DNA of 64,000 nt from Chara braunii (lineage: Eukaryota > Streptophyta > Charophyceae > Charales > Characeae): the NCBI GenBank assembly GCA_003427395.1, contig BFEA01000631.1, positions 23,828 through 87,827 on the forward strand, in the 5' to 3' direction. Position 1 is the stretch's first letter. Each line of letters opens with the position of its first letter. The position numbers were made by a program, and so were the translations under genes. Shown one piece after another: positions 54,201-64,000 of the stretch. The notes beneath the pieces were generated by a model, which was given only the letters and a program-made list of their open reading frames with translations, was not told the origin of the DNA and searched no databases.

Positions 54201-56120
54201 CTGAGCCTACGTCGGTACTGGCCAGTCTCTGTATCGATGGGTCTTTTCACAAAAAAGAGGCGATTGCCTCCATTACGAAGAGAATGATTGAAGGGGCTAG
54301 TGGGTCCCCTTGGCGGACTGAGCGGGATATCGGGTAGGAGTCTGATAGAAGTCCATTTACTTGGATGCAACCTACCGCGTCACTGTATAGTATCCTAACC
54401 CATTTCCTGAAGCTTGGTCCTACTCCCATCCTTTCCATGCTTGCTTCCATAAAGTCCCAGTTCACCTGATCGTAGGCTTTTTCGAAGTCGAAGAAAAGGA
54501 TGGCAGCGTTTATCTTTCTTTCTCTGATTTTTCTTACCGATTCGTTCAGCGTCATCACATTATCCAGAATGTATCGTCCCGGAATAAAACCTGTTTGGTC
54601 GATATGGGAACATTTGTTGGTGATTTTGATGATCCGATTGGACAGAGTCTTGGCCAGAATCTTGTATGGGAGAGTCAGCAATGAGATAGGTCTATAATTC
54701 TTAATGTCGTCTTTCTCACCTTTTTTGTAGAGCAGCGTGACCACACTGCTGCTGAGTAAGTTACCCAGCCCTCCCTTGGACCAGCAGTCATTATAGAAAT
54801 TAAGAAGATCATTCCCTAGTAGCTGCCATAATTTTTCCCAGAATTCTTTGGTTAGTCCATCAATTCCTGGGGTCTTATTATTTTTCATTGTATGGATCGC
54901 TTGTAGGAGTTCTTCTGAGGTAATTGGTCTATCAAGAGCTTCGGCCTGTTCTGCTGATATGGTTGGTTCCAAATATTGTAACATTTTCTGCCTTGCTTCT
55001 CTAACGTTGGGGGGTATCAAGGGGTCCGTCCTCGATTGATAGAGATCCTTATAGAAGTTGTTGGTTATTTCCAGCATTCCTTCGCTGTCTGATCTTACAC
55101 ATTCTGGGGTTGTGAGAGATCTTAAACCCTCTATTGCGCTGTTTTTGGAGTTAGCTTTAATCCTGGCAAAGAAGTGTTTCGTCATTGAGTCGCTAAGTTC
55201 GAATTCACAGATTCTTGCTCTTATTTGAAGACCTTTCTGGTCCCACCATTTCCACATGGCCAATTCTTCGCAAGCCTTGTCAAAGATTCCGCTGTACAGA
55301 GGGGAGGTCGGATTGTTGGCTAGGTTAGTTTCAGCAATTTTCAATGCGAATTCTAGTGCCTGCTTCCTCTGATTCCTTATCGAAGCCAATTTTCTGGAGA
55401 CCTTTGCCACCGTGTCTGAGAAAGTGGAGTAACTTTTTTGAAACCACTCCCACCAGGGTTCAGTACTTGGACGCAGAGATCGCAGTCTTTCCCAGCAATC
55501 GCACACTTCGCTTTGGAAGGATCGACTTAACAGGAGAGAGTTATTTAGCTTGTGGAAGCTAGCTCCCCTCCTAACCATTTGGTCAAAAGAGATAACCAGC
55601 TCCGTTGGCTTGTGGTCCAGCCCGGGGTATGGCGCAAGTGGGAGTATTTCCGCTTCCTTGACTGACCCCATCATAATTCTCGACACTAGAAAGTAGTCTA
55701 TACGTGAGAAGGCTGTATGATTAGCGTGGTTCTTCTTAATTAAAGTGAAGGTTCTTTTGTCTGGGTGAAGGGTCTTGAAGGGGTCTATCAGGTTGTGATC
55801 CAACATCATCTCCTAGATTGGTGTTGCTTCTGACACATTTGGTGGGCTTGTGGAGCGAGATATGCGATCTATTGACGGGTCAATCGTTGCATTCCAGTCC
55901 CCCGCTATTATGCATGGTCAGAGGGGGGATAAGTTGACCTATATGCCTTAGGAAGGTCGTCCTTTCCGTTGGGGAATTCGGGGCGTAAATGTTGATAAGT
56001 AGAAATTCGTCTTATTCCAATTTCAGATGTAAGAGACACCACCTCCCTTCCCGCTGGTCGGCTCTTTTATCTAGAACTGCACTCGATTTATAAAAGCGGG
56101 ATATTTTGGGAATCGGGATT
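51296..56120 (-). pseudogene. LINE C: ORF2 with 3' UTR and poly(A) tail
   Basis: Right to left: partial endonuclease (INIYAPNSP, IIAGDWNATIDPSIDRIS, SRIDYFLVS, GLDHKPTEL), then RT (NKTPGIDGLTKEFW, FIPGRYILDNVMTLNES, FDFEKAYDQVNWDF, SVRQGDPLAPS, MFADDLTVLIRAS), connector, and a SSELCAxC...H Cys motif, ending VTLWVIWKERC...SEVSIMV at 52012. A non-coding 3' part with telomere-type motifs (51594-51665) leads to a 23-base poly(A) (T run at 51296-51318). In-frame stops are at 55813-55815 (TAG), 54247-54249 (TGA), 53170-53172 (TAA) and a TAA near 56000. The 5' part of the endonuclease is missing. About 14 isolated Ns lie in the 3' half. Confidence 0.88.
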
Positions 56121-56639
56121 GAAAACCAGAGAAGCAGACCAAAACCAGAGAAATCCTATAGACAGAATAACGTCAATGGAACATAGCATTTTTTTAGAAG
56201 TAAAGGTGGATTTTGCACCGTTTCATGCGCAAATGTCATCGAACCCCCCCCGAAAAATCAGTAAATATACGAGGCCGAGCACAACGTGGAAAAAAGAGCC
56301 CATTTTGGAGGCGAACAGGCGACTCCTACTCATGGCCGACGAAAAGATCGCCAATTTATGGAGATTTCAGTGCATAACGAAACGACCAGTCAGTACTGTA
56401 CACTGGAAGTAGTATTTTGTTTCAAAACAGAAGAACCTTTTTCCGGAACCTAATCCAAGGACGTAAAAACTAACCGAAAACCTGGCAAGGCGAACAAAGC
56501 CTCTTTCTTTGCACTCATAATACTAAGGAAATAGAAGCTTGAAAACGAAGGTAGTAAAAAAACGGGATGCAGAGGAAAGCAAAAAACAGCCAACGACAAC
56601 TGATTTCAAATCTCCAAAAGTTGTGGACAGCCAAATTGA
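56121..56639. other. No gene seen
   Basis: Anonymous sequence between the 5' end of LINE C and the palindrome array. One 97-codon plus-strand frame (56119-56412) has no recognisable content. Confidence 0.4.
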
Positions 56640-57290
56640 CCAAATTCGACCGTCACCGAAATTCAACGACTTCCAAACACGATCTTATAGGCCTATAACT
56701 CGAATTTGCGCAAATGCAGAAAAGAGTCGAATCTCGCGAGATTTGACAGAGACCTGGGAAATTCTCTCGAAATTCGAAAACCGCACTTTTCGAATTAAAG
56801 GCCTTTAACGACAGTTTGAAAATGGAACACGTATACAATAATTTTAATCCGCAATAGGTCAAGTGTTTATAGCCCTATAAACGCAATGTTTAACATTGCA
56901 GAAATTGAGCGAAATTCAAACACGACCTTATAGGCCTATAACGCGAATTTTGGGAAAGTAAAAAAAAAGCATAATTTTAGTCAATTATTTGTCAAGTATT
57001 TAAAGCCCTAAAAACACAGTGTTATGAGTCGTGAACATTCCACGAAATTCGAACACGAAGTTATAGGCCTATAATGGGAATTTCAGGGAAGTAGAAAAAT
57101 AGCATAATTTCGCGAGAATTTGACATGAAGCTTGGCGTGATCCGCAATCGGTGAGGTGTTTGAAGCGCTGTAAACGCAATGTTGAACGTTGTAAAAATTG
57201 AATGAAATTCGAACACGACCTTGTAGGCCTTTAACACGACTTTGCGGGAAGTGGAAAAGAGCAAAATGTCGTGAGAGTCTGAATGACAAA
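56640..57290. repeat. Satellite-like array with TTATAGGCCTATAA palindromes
   Basis: About four diverged units of about 140-150 bp. Each has AAATTCGAACACGACCTTATAGG, CCTATAAxxCGAATTT, GGGAAGTxxAAAAxAGC, and GCCCTATAAACGCAATGTT. The 14-bp perfect palindrome TTATAGGCCTATAA or a close variant occurs in every unit. It lies just 3' of the DUF7869 gene. Related AGGGCTATAACT motifs repeat inside that gene's intron. Confidence 0.7.
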
Positions 57291-57456
57291 CCGCAAATCG
57301 ACAATTGTTCATGTGACAAATGTTTTGGTCAAAAAATGAATGACAAACCGCAAATCGAAAAGCCGGAACCCAAACGACAAATTGTGAGTCAATTTCCAAA
57401 ATCTCAAAATTGTAAAGTGAAAAACCGCAAAGTAAATTTGGAAAAGATCGCGAAAA

Positions 57457-57648
57457 CAAAAAGGTTGGTCACACGTGTCTGGCTGCGAACTGCGACCTAC
57501 TGTTGTACAACTTTACAAGAATTTACAAGCAGCTAACGACTAGACTCAGATAACAAAAAGGTTGGCCACACATGCCTGGCTGCGAACTGCAACCTACCGT
57601 TGTACATATTTACAAGAATTTACAAGCCGCTTACGACTAAACTCCGAT
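57457..57648. repeat. 97-bp tandem duplication
   Basis: Two copies (AAAAGGTTGGxCACACxTGxCTGGCTGCGAACTGC...TTTACAAGAATTTACAAGC) differ at about ten positions. Non-coding, between the palindrome array and the gene end. Confidence 0.8.
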
Positions 57649-58940
57649 AATCTGTTGAACAGCGACAAAAGGAAACCTGATCTAATGCGGAAGCAGAAAT
57701 GACCTCGATCTCGATGACACTCTGCCAACCTCCGAAGCAATCGGTTCCTAGAAGGTCTTCCTAGTCGACATCCTCCGTTGCCATGGAATTCAACATCTCA
57801 GAGATCTTTTGTCTGGTCTGCGAGAAGAGGGTCTTGTCTGTCTTGAGTTGGAAGTTGTAACAAAGAACGCCGCAACTCCAGTCATAGACGTCCTCGGAAG
57901 GCTCTCTCGTAGTCTTTCCTTGAGGATTTGTCTTGAACTGAGGATAGTAACCCTCTCCTTTCTCACGTTGTGCAAACCAAGCAACTTTGAATCGTTTACC
58001 TGCTAGCAGCTCGACAACCTTGCCAATGTGGTAAGGTTTGCCTCTCTCTTCCTGCCCCGAACAAGCTCATAATGCGATGAAAGTGTTGACCTCGAGATCG
58101 TCGTACTTTCCGTCTCTGTCCTCTTGAAATTGTCTTCTCTTTCGTGCGCCGATGTAGATGGGTCTCTCAGGAGGGAAAAGATCATCCCAGCGTTGGTCAA
58201 AGTCGTTAGCGGTTGGTGGAACTTCTTCACCTGCTCTGCTGATATCAGCTGTTACAGAGGGCCACGCGAAAGGCTCTTTGAGGTTTGTGTCCTCAAGGTC
58301 GAAAGTTTCCTGCGTTGCTATAAACTTATTCCACCATTCAATGTTGTGGGGTTGAGCGTAATGCGACAGGGTATGTACGTTGGCTTTCAAGGCGGCGATG
58401 GAAAGTACATCATCGTCAACCTTGAATTTCGAAGATCCTCCCGCTTTTCAATTACGGACATGACCTTCACTGCTGACGACCTTATCAGGCCTCTCGTCCT
58501 CACCCCGACAAGTAAGTCGATATCTTGCTTCCAAAGATCGGATTGCATGCTTTGGCGAAGCTTGAACTTGTCCTGCTGGCTCTGACTTGAAGATGTCCAG
58601 ACCTTCTCTGTCGTTCGGCTGCCACTGCGAGTTATGATATTGCTTGCTCCAAATGCGCACCTCCCCGTTGTCGTTGCGCTTGATTCGAAAATGTTGGTTG
58701 AAGCTAATATCATTGACATTATGTAGATGATCCTTAACGTACAACTTTCAGTCCATTGTTTCCGTCATCTCCTCAACGTGCATGGCATGATCTTGTTCTA
58801 CCTTGTACGACTCCCTAATCACGTGTTGCAACTCAGGAAGATCGAAAGCACCATGTGCAGCCAGCTTTCTCGAGAAACAGCTGAACATCTGGTCGATGTC
58901 CTCGTGCGTGTGACCTACAAGAAGAAAGTTTAACTTAACT

Positions 58941-59064
58941 TTACTAAACACTCTCATTTTCACCAAGAACACGAGATATGACGACACAAATTTGTTCTTG
59001 TTTTACTAAACACTCTCATTTTCACCAAGAACACGAGATATGACAACACAAATTTGTTCTTGTT
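58941..59064. repeat. 62-bp tandem duplication inside the DUF7869 exon
   Basis: 58941-59002 and 59003-59064 differ by one or two bases (ATATGACGACAC against ATATGACAACAC). It has no N and is not exact, so it is probably a real mutation. It duplicates the YLVFLVKMRVFSK segment and shifts the frame by two. Skipping one copy makes the exon continuous. Confidence 0.85.
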
Positions 59065-59450
59065 CTCTTTCGAAGTGTTATCAAGTGTAAGATACAGGAC
59101 TCTCGGAAATGGTACAGGAAGTTGAGAAATCTGACGATGAAGAACAGTAAGCATGTAATTAGAATCTGATTTGAAGTTGTCAAAGAAAACAGTTGCAGAG
59201 GCGTTCGATGAGAGTCCTAGCACCTTAGCCCCAACCACGTGAACTTTCAGAAAGTTCCCTTCTTTTAGTTTCGAATCCTTTGGAACCCTAGTGAAGTGTG
59301 GCAGTGTAATCTTGCTCTGATCCATCCCATCAATGATCATTGCGACATACTCTGACGGATGACTTGAAGCCTTGTGGCGATGCTTACTGAGTTTTTGTCT
59401 CTCTTCTGCTTACATTAACCGGTGCTTCTCTAGTGCCTTGCCAAACATTT

Positions 59451-60234
59451 CTGCGCAAATAACAAAACAAGCGGTTACTTTGTCAAAAAATGTTAAAGAA
59501 AAGAGACAAATCGCGATGAAGGGCCTTAAAATCGAAAGCAATGATTAGACAAAGTGTTATAGGGCTATAACTCAGGAAAACCAGTCCACAAGTGTCGTGT
59601 ATCATAACATTTGAAGTTTGGGCAAGGCGACGCAGACGTCACTAATAACAAGGGCTTTAAAATCGAAGACGGCTAAGAGATAAAGTGTTAAAGGGCTTTT
59701 ACTCTGAGGAGTCGAAGACGATTATTAGACAAAGTGTTATAGGGCTATAACTCAGAAAAGTAAGTCCACAAACGTCGTAGAATCTTCAATTCATTCTTCC
59801 CCAAAATTTTTGTTTTGATTGACTGAACGAGTTCGGGGAAGGCAACGCAGGCGTCATGAAGACGATTATTAGATAAAGTGGTAAAGGGCTTTAACTCTGA
59901 AAAGTCGAAGACGAATAAGAGACAAAGTGTTATAGGGCTATAACTGAGACAGAGAGAAGACGTTTAACTATTTCTTTACCAAACTTACTACTTTCATAAG
60001 AATCCTTCCCAGTTTGCGCTGACACAAGATTGATTTTTCTTTCTACACGAAGAACATTTAGAGAGAGAGAGAGAGAGAGAGGAAGAAGAAGAAGAAATAG
60101 GAGAGACGAAGAAGAGTTCCATGAGAATCCTTCCGTAAATGTGCAAGTCACAACCTCTACCTTCTGCAAAAACAACTTAAAGGGATATAATTCAAAACAA
60201 TCAGTCGCGTTATGGCAAACATCGAAGAATGAAC

Positions 60235-60304
<70 letters not shown>

Positions 60305-60358
60305 AGGGTCAGGAAGACANAGGGGGAGAGAAAATAAGCACTGAGGTTATGTCATTAC
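59451..60358 (-). other. Intron of the DUF7869 gene
   Basis: Donor GAG|GTAATG at 60358 and acceptor TTTGCGCAG| at 59451. Splicing joins G with AA to give Glu (FER-E-MFGK) and keeps the frame. The 908-bp intron contains (GA)n tracts (60061-60080, 60240-60301) and about four repeats of GACAAAGTGTTATAGGGCTATAACT. Confidence 0.65.
60240..60301. repeat. (GA)n microsatellite
   Basis: About 31 GA units inside the intron. Confidence 0.9.
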
Positions 60359-61827
60359 CTCGTTCGAACGCACTTGTTGCCTGTGAACGGCCTGTCTTGA
60401 ATTTCAGACATGTGGAACAGACTGAAAACCTCTTCAATGCAGGAATAAGAACTTTCGGGCAGTGAACCCTCCAAATGGTCATAAATCTGGAACGGGAAGG
60501 AAGAATCTTATTCGTGTACAACTCTTTGCAGTCTCGCTTGAAGAAGTCGCACACGTCTCTGCGCCGCAGAGTATCTGAAAGATGAAACTGGTCGCTGTTT
60601 GGCATACTCTCTTTATTGTATCGGAAATATTCATGCAACCAGGCGAGAATTTGCTGTGATGAAGCAGATAATCCGACTGATCCTTTGTTTACATGCTCGT
60701 ACAACACCATTCCTTCTCTGAATTCTTTGCGTATCTTTGCAACACGTGTAGTCGAGTATCCGTACAACTTTTCCCATGCTTTTGTGCAAACCTTTACGCC
60801 GTTGAACGTCACCCTTAACACCTCTAAATCTCCCTCATCCGAAAAGTACGACGCAGCCCTCATCTCTGCGAGAAAGAAGTTCAGTTGCTCAGGTTGTTTC
60901 ATCGCCCAAAATTCTTCGCGCTTGTAGAAAACATCTCCCGTCGTGAACTTCTTATAACAGTTGGCCTTGCAGCAATCTTCCTTCAGAACTAGTTCGACAT
61001 TCTTCATGTTCACGTGGTAGTTAGCTTTCTTGTTGTACACACGTGTGTTCCTGCCGCGCTTTCCCAAGTTGTAAGGAGGTTTCTCACTCTTGCTTGATTT
61101 GCTGTACAATCCTCTTCTCACCTCCTGTGCTATTATCTACTTCGCTTCTCCTAAAAGTTCTTCAGATAGACTCTTCTTGAACATGTCGACATCAATTCTC
61201 GACTCGTTCTTCCCTTCATCATCCTCAGAGTCTGTGTCTTCTGAATCGGCATCCTCGCTTGTTTCCTCCTCCTCCTCGTCGTCGTCGCTCGATTCGCCCT
61301 CCTCATCATCGTCGTCACTGGGTTCCTCTTCCTCAGTGCCGTTGTCACGCAATTATTGCGCCACGCTGCCGTAGAGCATTTCTTTCACAACAAAGTTCTC
61401 GCTCATGTCCTATACATCATCTTTCTCTCTGGATTGTTCGCCTCCAACGTTCGGGCACTGACGCTTCCCTGGGCGCTCTATTTGGATTCTACTCCCCGTT
61501 TTGCCAGTTGCGCAGAGACCCATCACTGTGTTTGCTGCTCGACATGGCGCAATAACCTTTCTTGTTGTCGTGTTCGATCGCGGACGCTTCGGAAAGAAAC
61601 AGACATTGGTGGTCCTCTCACCAGTTGCATTGAGCTTCGGTAGAGGGTTCTGCTTCTCGCCTCCGCGTGTACAACATTGACGCAGGTCCGTAAACCACCT
61701 GCTATTCTTCGTCTTGACACTCTTGGCATCAACACTCTTCTTACATTGAGAAAGGTCTGGAAACCATCTCACGGGGTTAATCTTGTGAGTACTCTGACTA
61801 CATCTTTCGGTTAAAGAATCCATGGCA

Positions 61828-62098
61828 GGAACATATAATACGACAACCTATCTGGCATCTAGAAATGACGATGGCGTCACCTACAAAAGAGAAAACTCGG
61901 TGTTAGCGCGAGAAAGTGTGTCGGAGGACGGCCGGAAGAGCGTCGCTAACGGGCGTAGACTTCTTGGACATGGAAGATATGATACGACAACCTATCTGGC
62001 ATCTAGAAATGACGATGGCGTTACCTACAAAAGAGAAGACTCGGTGTTAGCGCGAGAAAGTGTGTCAAAGGACGGTCGGAAGAGCGTCGCTAACGGGC
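61828..62098. repeat. 143-bp tandem duplication upstream of the DUF7869 start
   Basis: Two copies (ATACGACAACCTATCTGGCA, TCTAGAAATGACGATGGCGT, ...GCGTCGCTAACGGGCG) lie immediately 5' of the ATG on the minus strand. It could be promoter or 5' end sequence of the element. A plus-strand ORF (61822-62277) through it is explained by the repeat. Confidence 0.8.
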
Positions 62099-62760
62099 GA
62101 AATAAAATGAGAACACCCGCTACTGCGACCCACGTCAAGAACATCATTCGCAATTTTGGATTTCCCGCCAACGGATTTTGGAGAAGTACAAATTTTGAGC
62201 CGGTAGCGACTGGGATCCCCGTAAAGAATGTCTTTAAAAGTTGTCAATTTTCCGCCAAGGTTTTTGCAAAAGTGTAATTTTCGGACCGTTAGGGACAAAA
62301 ATTCAGAAAACCCGGGCTCCCGCCAAAACAAATAATTTTGACCGCCCAGCCACTGAGATCGTCGTCAAGAACATCGTTAAAATTTAGATTTTCTGCCAAC
62401 GNGCCAACGGTCGTCTCGAAAATTNAAATTTTAAAGAGCTAGTGACCAAATTTCGGAAAGCCACGACCCGCGCCCAGCTACTGGGATCCCCGTAAAGAAT
62501 ATCTTTAAAAGTTGTCAATTTCCCGCCAAGGTTTTTGCAAAAGTGTAATTTTCGGACCGTTAGCGACAAAAATTCGGAGAGCCCGGACTCCCGCCAAAAC
62601 AAATAATTCCGACCGTCCAGCCACTGGGATCGTCATCAAGAACATCGTTAAGATTTAGATTTCCCGCCAACGGTCGTCTCGAAAATTGAAATTTTAGAGA
62701 GCTGGCGACCAAATTTCGGAGAGCCACGACCCGGTAAAACAAACAATATTGAACGCCAAG
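62099..62760. repeat. Higher-order tandem array, about 271-bp period
   Basis: The motif TGGGATCCCCGTAAAGAATxT begins at 62211 and again at 62482, giving a 271-bp period. Each period splits into two related halves with CCACTGxGATCGTCxTCAAGAA, CATCGTTAAxATTTAGATTT and CCCGCCAACGG. An N at 62402 sits between a 7-bp repeat (GCCAACG). This array flanks the 5' side of the DUF7869 gene. Confidence 0.8.
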
Positions 62761-63057
62761 CGCCCGCTTACGGGTTGAATACGGAATTTNACTTCTTGGA
62801 GACCAAACTAGGAAAATTTGGACGACCCCGCTACAAGATTTCTGAATTGTGAGAAAGACTCCTCAAGGTCGGGAGCGGCAAAAAAGAATTTCAAAGAGGA
62901 CGAGCATCGTTGAGCGTCGCCGTGGCTCAGAGAGCAAACATACAGATAAAAACAGAGAGAGAGAGAAAGCAGCGTCGAGCAGCGTGGTAGTTGCTTAATA
63001 ACTGTGGTTCCAGTGTAGATCGTCAGGAGTATCGAATAAACAAATTTACAAACATGG

Positions 63058-63058
<1 letters not shown>
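62761..63058. other. No gene seen
   Basis: Anonymous sequence with a short GA run (62957-62970). Confidence 0.4.
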
Positions 63059-63124
<66 letters not shown>

Positions 63125-63128
63125 GAGA
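63058..63128. repeat. (GATA)n and (GA)n microsatellite
   Basis: About nine GATA units, then GAGAGAGA and a GAAAGAGA run. Confidence 0.9.
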
Positions 63129-63239
63129 GGAAAAAAAAAATTGTATTTGATAATTTCGCTGTAAGAATAACTCTTAAGATTTGCATGTTTTTTCAAATCT
63201 TAAACTGCTATTTTTAAAAGTATAGTACTATAAACTTGG

Positions 63240-63870
63240 ATTACAAATAAATAAGAAATACACTTCGTCGAGGACCGAAGCAGGACAGATTTATGGTTTT
63301 ATTAATAAGTTGCCAGATTTCTTGTAATTCTGTCATTTTGTTAGAAAGATGTAGGCATGTATCCTTACCCATCTTTCCATGTTCTTGCTCCACAACCAAG
63401 GTTAAAGATATAGCCCTATAATTCTGATTCAAATAACAATGACAACGAAATAAAAAATACAGTTTTTTAAAGGTCTGAGAAGAACTTAGAGTGGTCGGGG
63501 GAGAAAAACATGTACTGCTCGAGGTGGAATTTCTGTCTAAGAACAGAAACACTTGAAGGACGTGTCTTTCTCATTTCTTCTTGTTGCTTACCTGGATCTA
63601 GGTATGTGGGACTGTATTTGTAACCTGGCTGACTTGTTTCGTTCGTGTCATTTGCAAAGGCTAATGTAGGCCTATATCATCCATCTTCTTTGCATCGTCC
63701 TCCTCCTCAGCCAAGGTTACAGACAGAGCCCTATAATCTTGAGTCCAGGCAAGAACGACAGCAAAAAGGTCCTCTTCCTTGCGTGGATGTAGGGATTGAG
63801 GAGGAATGTTTTGCTTGTATCCTCCGGCTCCTCCATGCCTCGTCTTCCTCCTTGCCATGTTCTTCCTTCC
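63240..63870. repeat. Pair of diverged repeats, possibly coding remnants
   Basis: 63345-63470 and 63665-63790 share GATGTAGGC, CCATCTT, CAACCAAGGTTA-type, AGCCCTATAAT and a following AACGACA. On the minus strand both encode similar peptides (NYRAISLTLVVEQEHGK and DYRALSVTLAEEEDDAK). They may be exons of an unrecognised gene or copies of a dispersed repeat. Confidence 0.35.
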
Positions 63871-64000
63871 TCCTCCTCACACATACACACACAACCTTGC
63901 CATATTATCTTCTTACTCCTCTTCCCGTCTCCTTCTGCTACTAGTCCAGCTCCTTACCATCTTACTCCTCCCTCCCCTTTCCTTCTCGTACTTGTCATCT

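Larger units (their letters stand above)
57761..61823 (-). pseudogene. DUF7869-type gene, two exons, broken (possible DDE transposase)
   Basis: Exon 1 (61823-60359) starts MDSLTERCSQ. It has an acidic Glu/Asp/Ser stretch, a Cys motif (EDCCKANCYKKF) and a region ending CPKVLIPALKRFSVCSTCLKF. Exon 2 (59450-57761) has MIIDGMDQSK, VLYLTLDNTSKENKN, LLVGHTHEDIDQMFSCFSRK, WWNKF, then GKPYHIGKVVELL and a Trp/Tyr-rich tail to TAG at 57761. The GHTHEDIDQ block marks the DUF7869 family of many algae, mosses and animals. The Asp/Asp/(Glu or Asp) trio fits an RNase-H-like fold, but catalysis is my inference. Total about 1,030 codons. Stops: TAG 61410, TAA 61353, TAG 61137, TAA 59410, TGA 58748, TGA 58448, TGA 58067; plus a 62-bp duplication. 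Confidence 0.75.

Noticed and set aside
57761-61823. Alternative genetic code (TAA/TAG read as Gln)
   Set aside because: LINE A has 843 open codons with normal CAA/CAG Gln and none of its Gln as TAR, and TGA stops also occur in the same gene. C-to-T decay is simpler.
61822-62277. Plus-strand 151-aa ORF with repeated ASRNDDGVTYKRE
   Set aside because: The repetition comes from the 143-bp tandem DNA repeat, and the better-supported gene is on the other strand.

Overview
The window looks like nuclear DNA of a streptophyte plant or alga. A charophyte such as Chara is my best guess (moderate confidence), not a bacterium. The evidence is: plant-type telomere motifs (CCCTAAA) scattered inside repeats; a U2 snRNA-derived copy with a plant-like 5' end; a chromodomain Ty3/gypsy element whose primer-binding site matches initiator-Met tRNA; GT-AG introns; a CHASE-type receptor exon; and very many (CT)n microsatellites. 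The sequence is draft quality. It has a 720-base N gap, many single Ns, two uncut Nextera mate-pair junction adapters, and several exact duplications split by a single N.

Layout. 1-5.2 kb: anonymous sequence, microsatellites, a foldback element, a degenerate minisatellite, a G-box (CACGTG) cluster and a tRNA-derived SINE. 5.9-7.8 kb: the C-terminus of a retroelement polyprotein followed by two extra ORFs, the first starting in an ATGA overlap. 7.8-12 kb: little coding sequence and a possible Harbinger-like remnant. 12.0-13.3 kb: a Harbinger/Tourist-like MITE, a second SINE copy and a U2 snRNA retroposon in tandem. 13.6-18.5 kb: microsatellites and three foldback (MITE-like) families. 18.7-29.4 kb: four decayed APE-type LINE pieces (E, D, A, B). 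31.2-33.1 kb: a LINE ORF1-like fragment, then exon 1 of a CHASE-domain receptor (a likely host gene) that runs into the gap. 33.8-36.6 kb: tandem repeats. 36.6-49.3 kb: one old LINE (G) split by a complete 9-kb Ty3/gypsy chromovirus with LTRs, PBS, PPT and a 5-bp target duplication. 51.3-56.1 kb: a LINE (C) with its poly(A) tail. 56.6-62.8 kb: a broken two-exon DUF7869-type gene on the minus strand, flanked by satellite-like arrays. 63-64 kb: a GATA microsatellite and diverged repeats.

How the parts relate. Almost everything coding is transposon-derived and inactivated. Many breaks are in-frame TAG/TAA/TGA codons that fit C-to-T change. Where two LINE copies can be aligned, the lost codons are Gln and Arg. 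Some apparent breaks, however, are assembly artefacts. Removing them restores the gypsy pol frame and gives both LTRs about the same length (915 bp). The candidates most worth following are the DUF7869 gene with a possible acidic (DDE-like) catalytic triad, the U2-headed retroposon, the CHASE receptor exon and the new MITE families.
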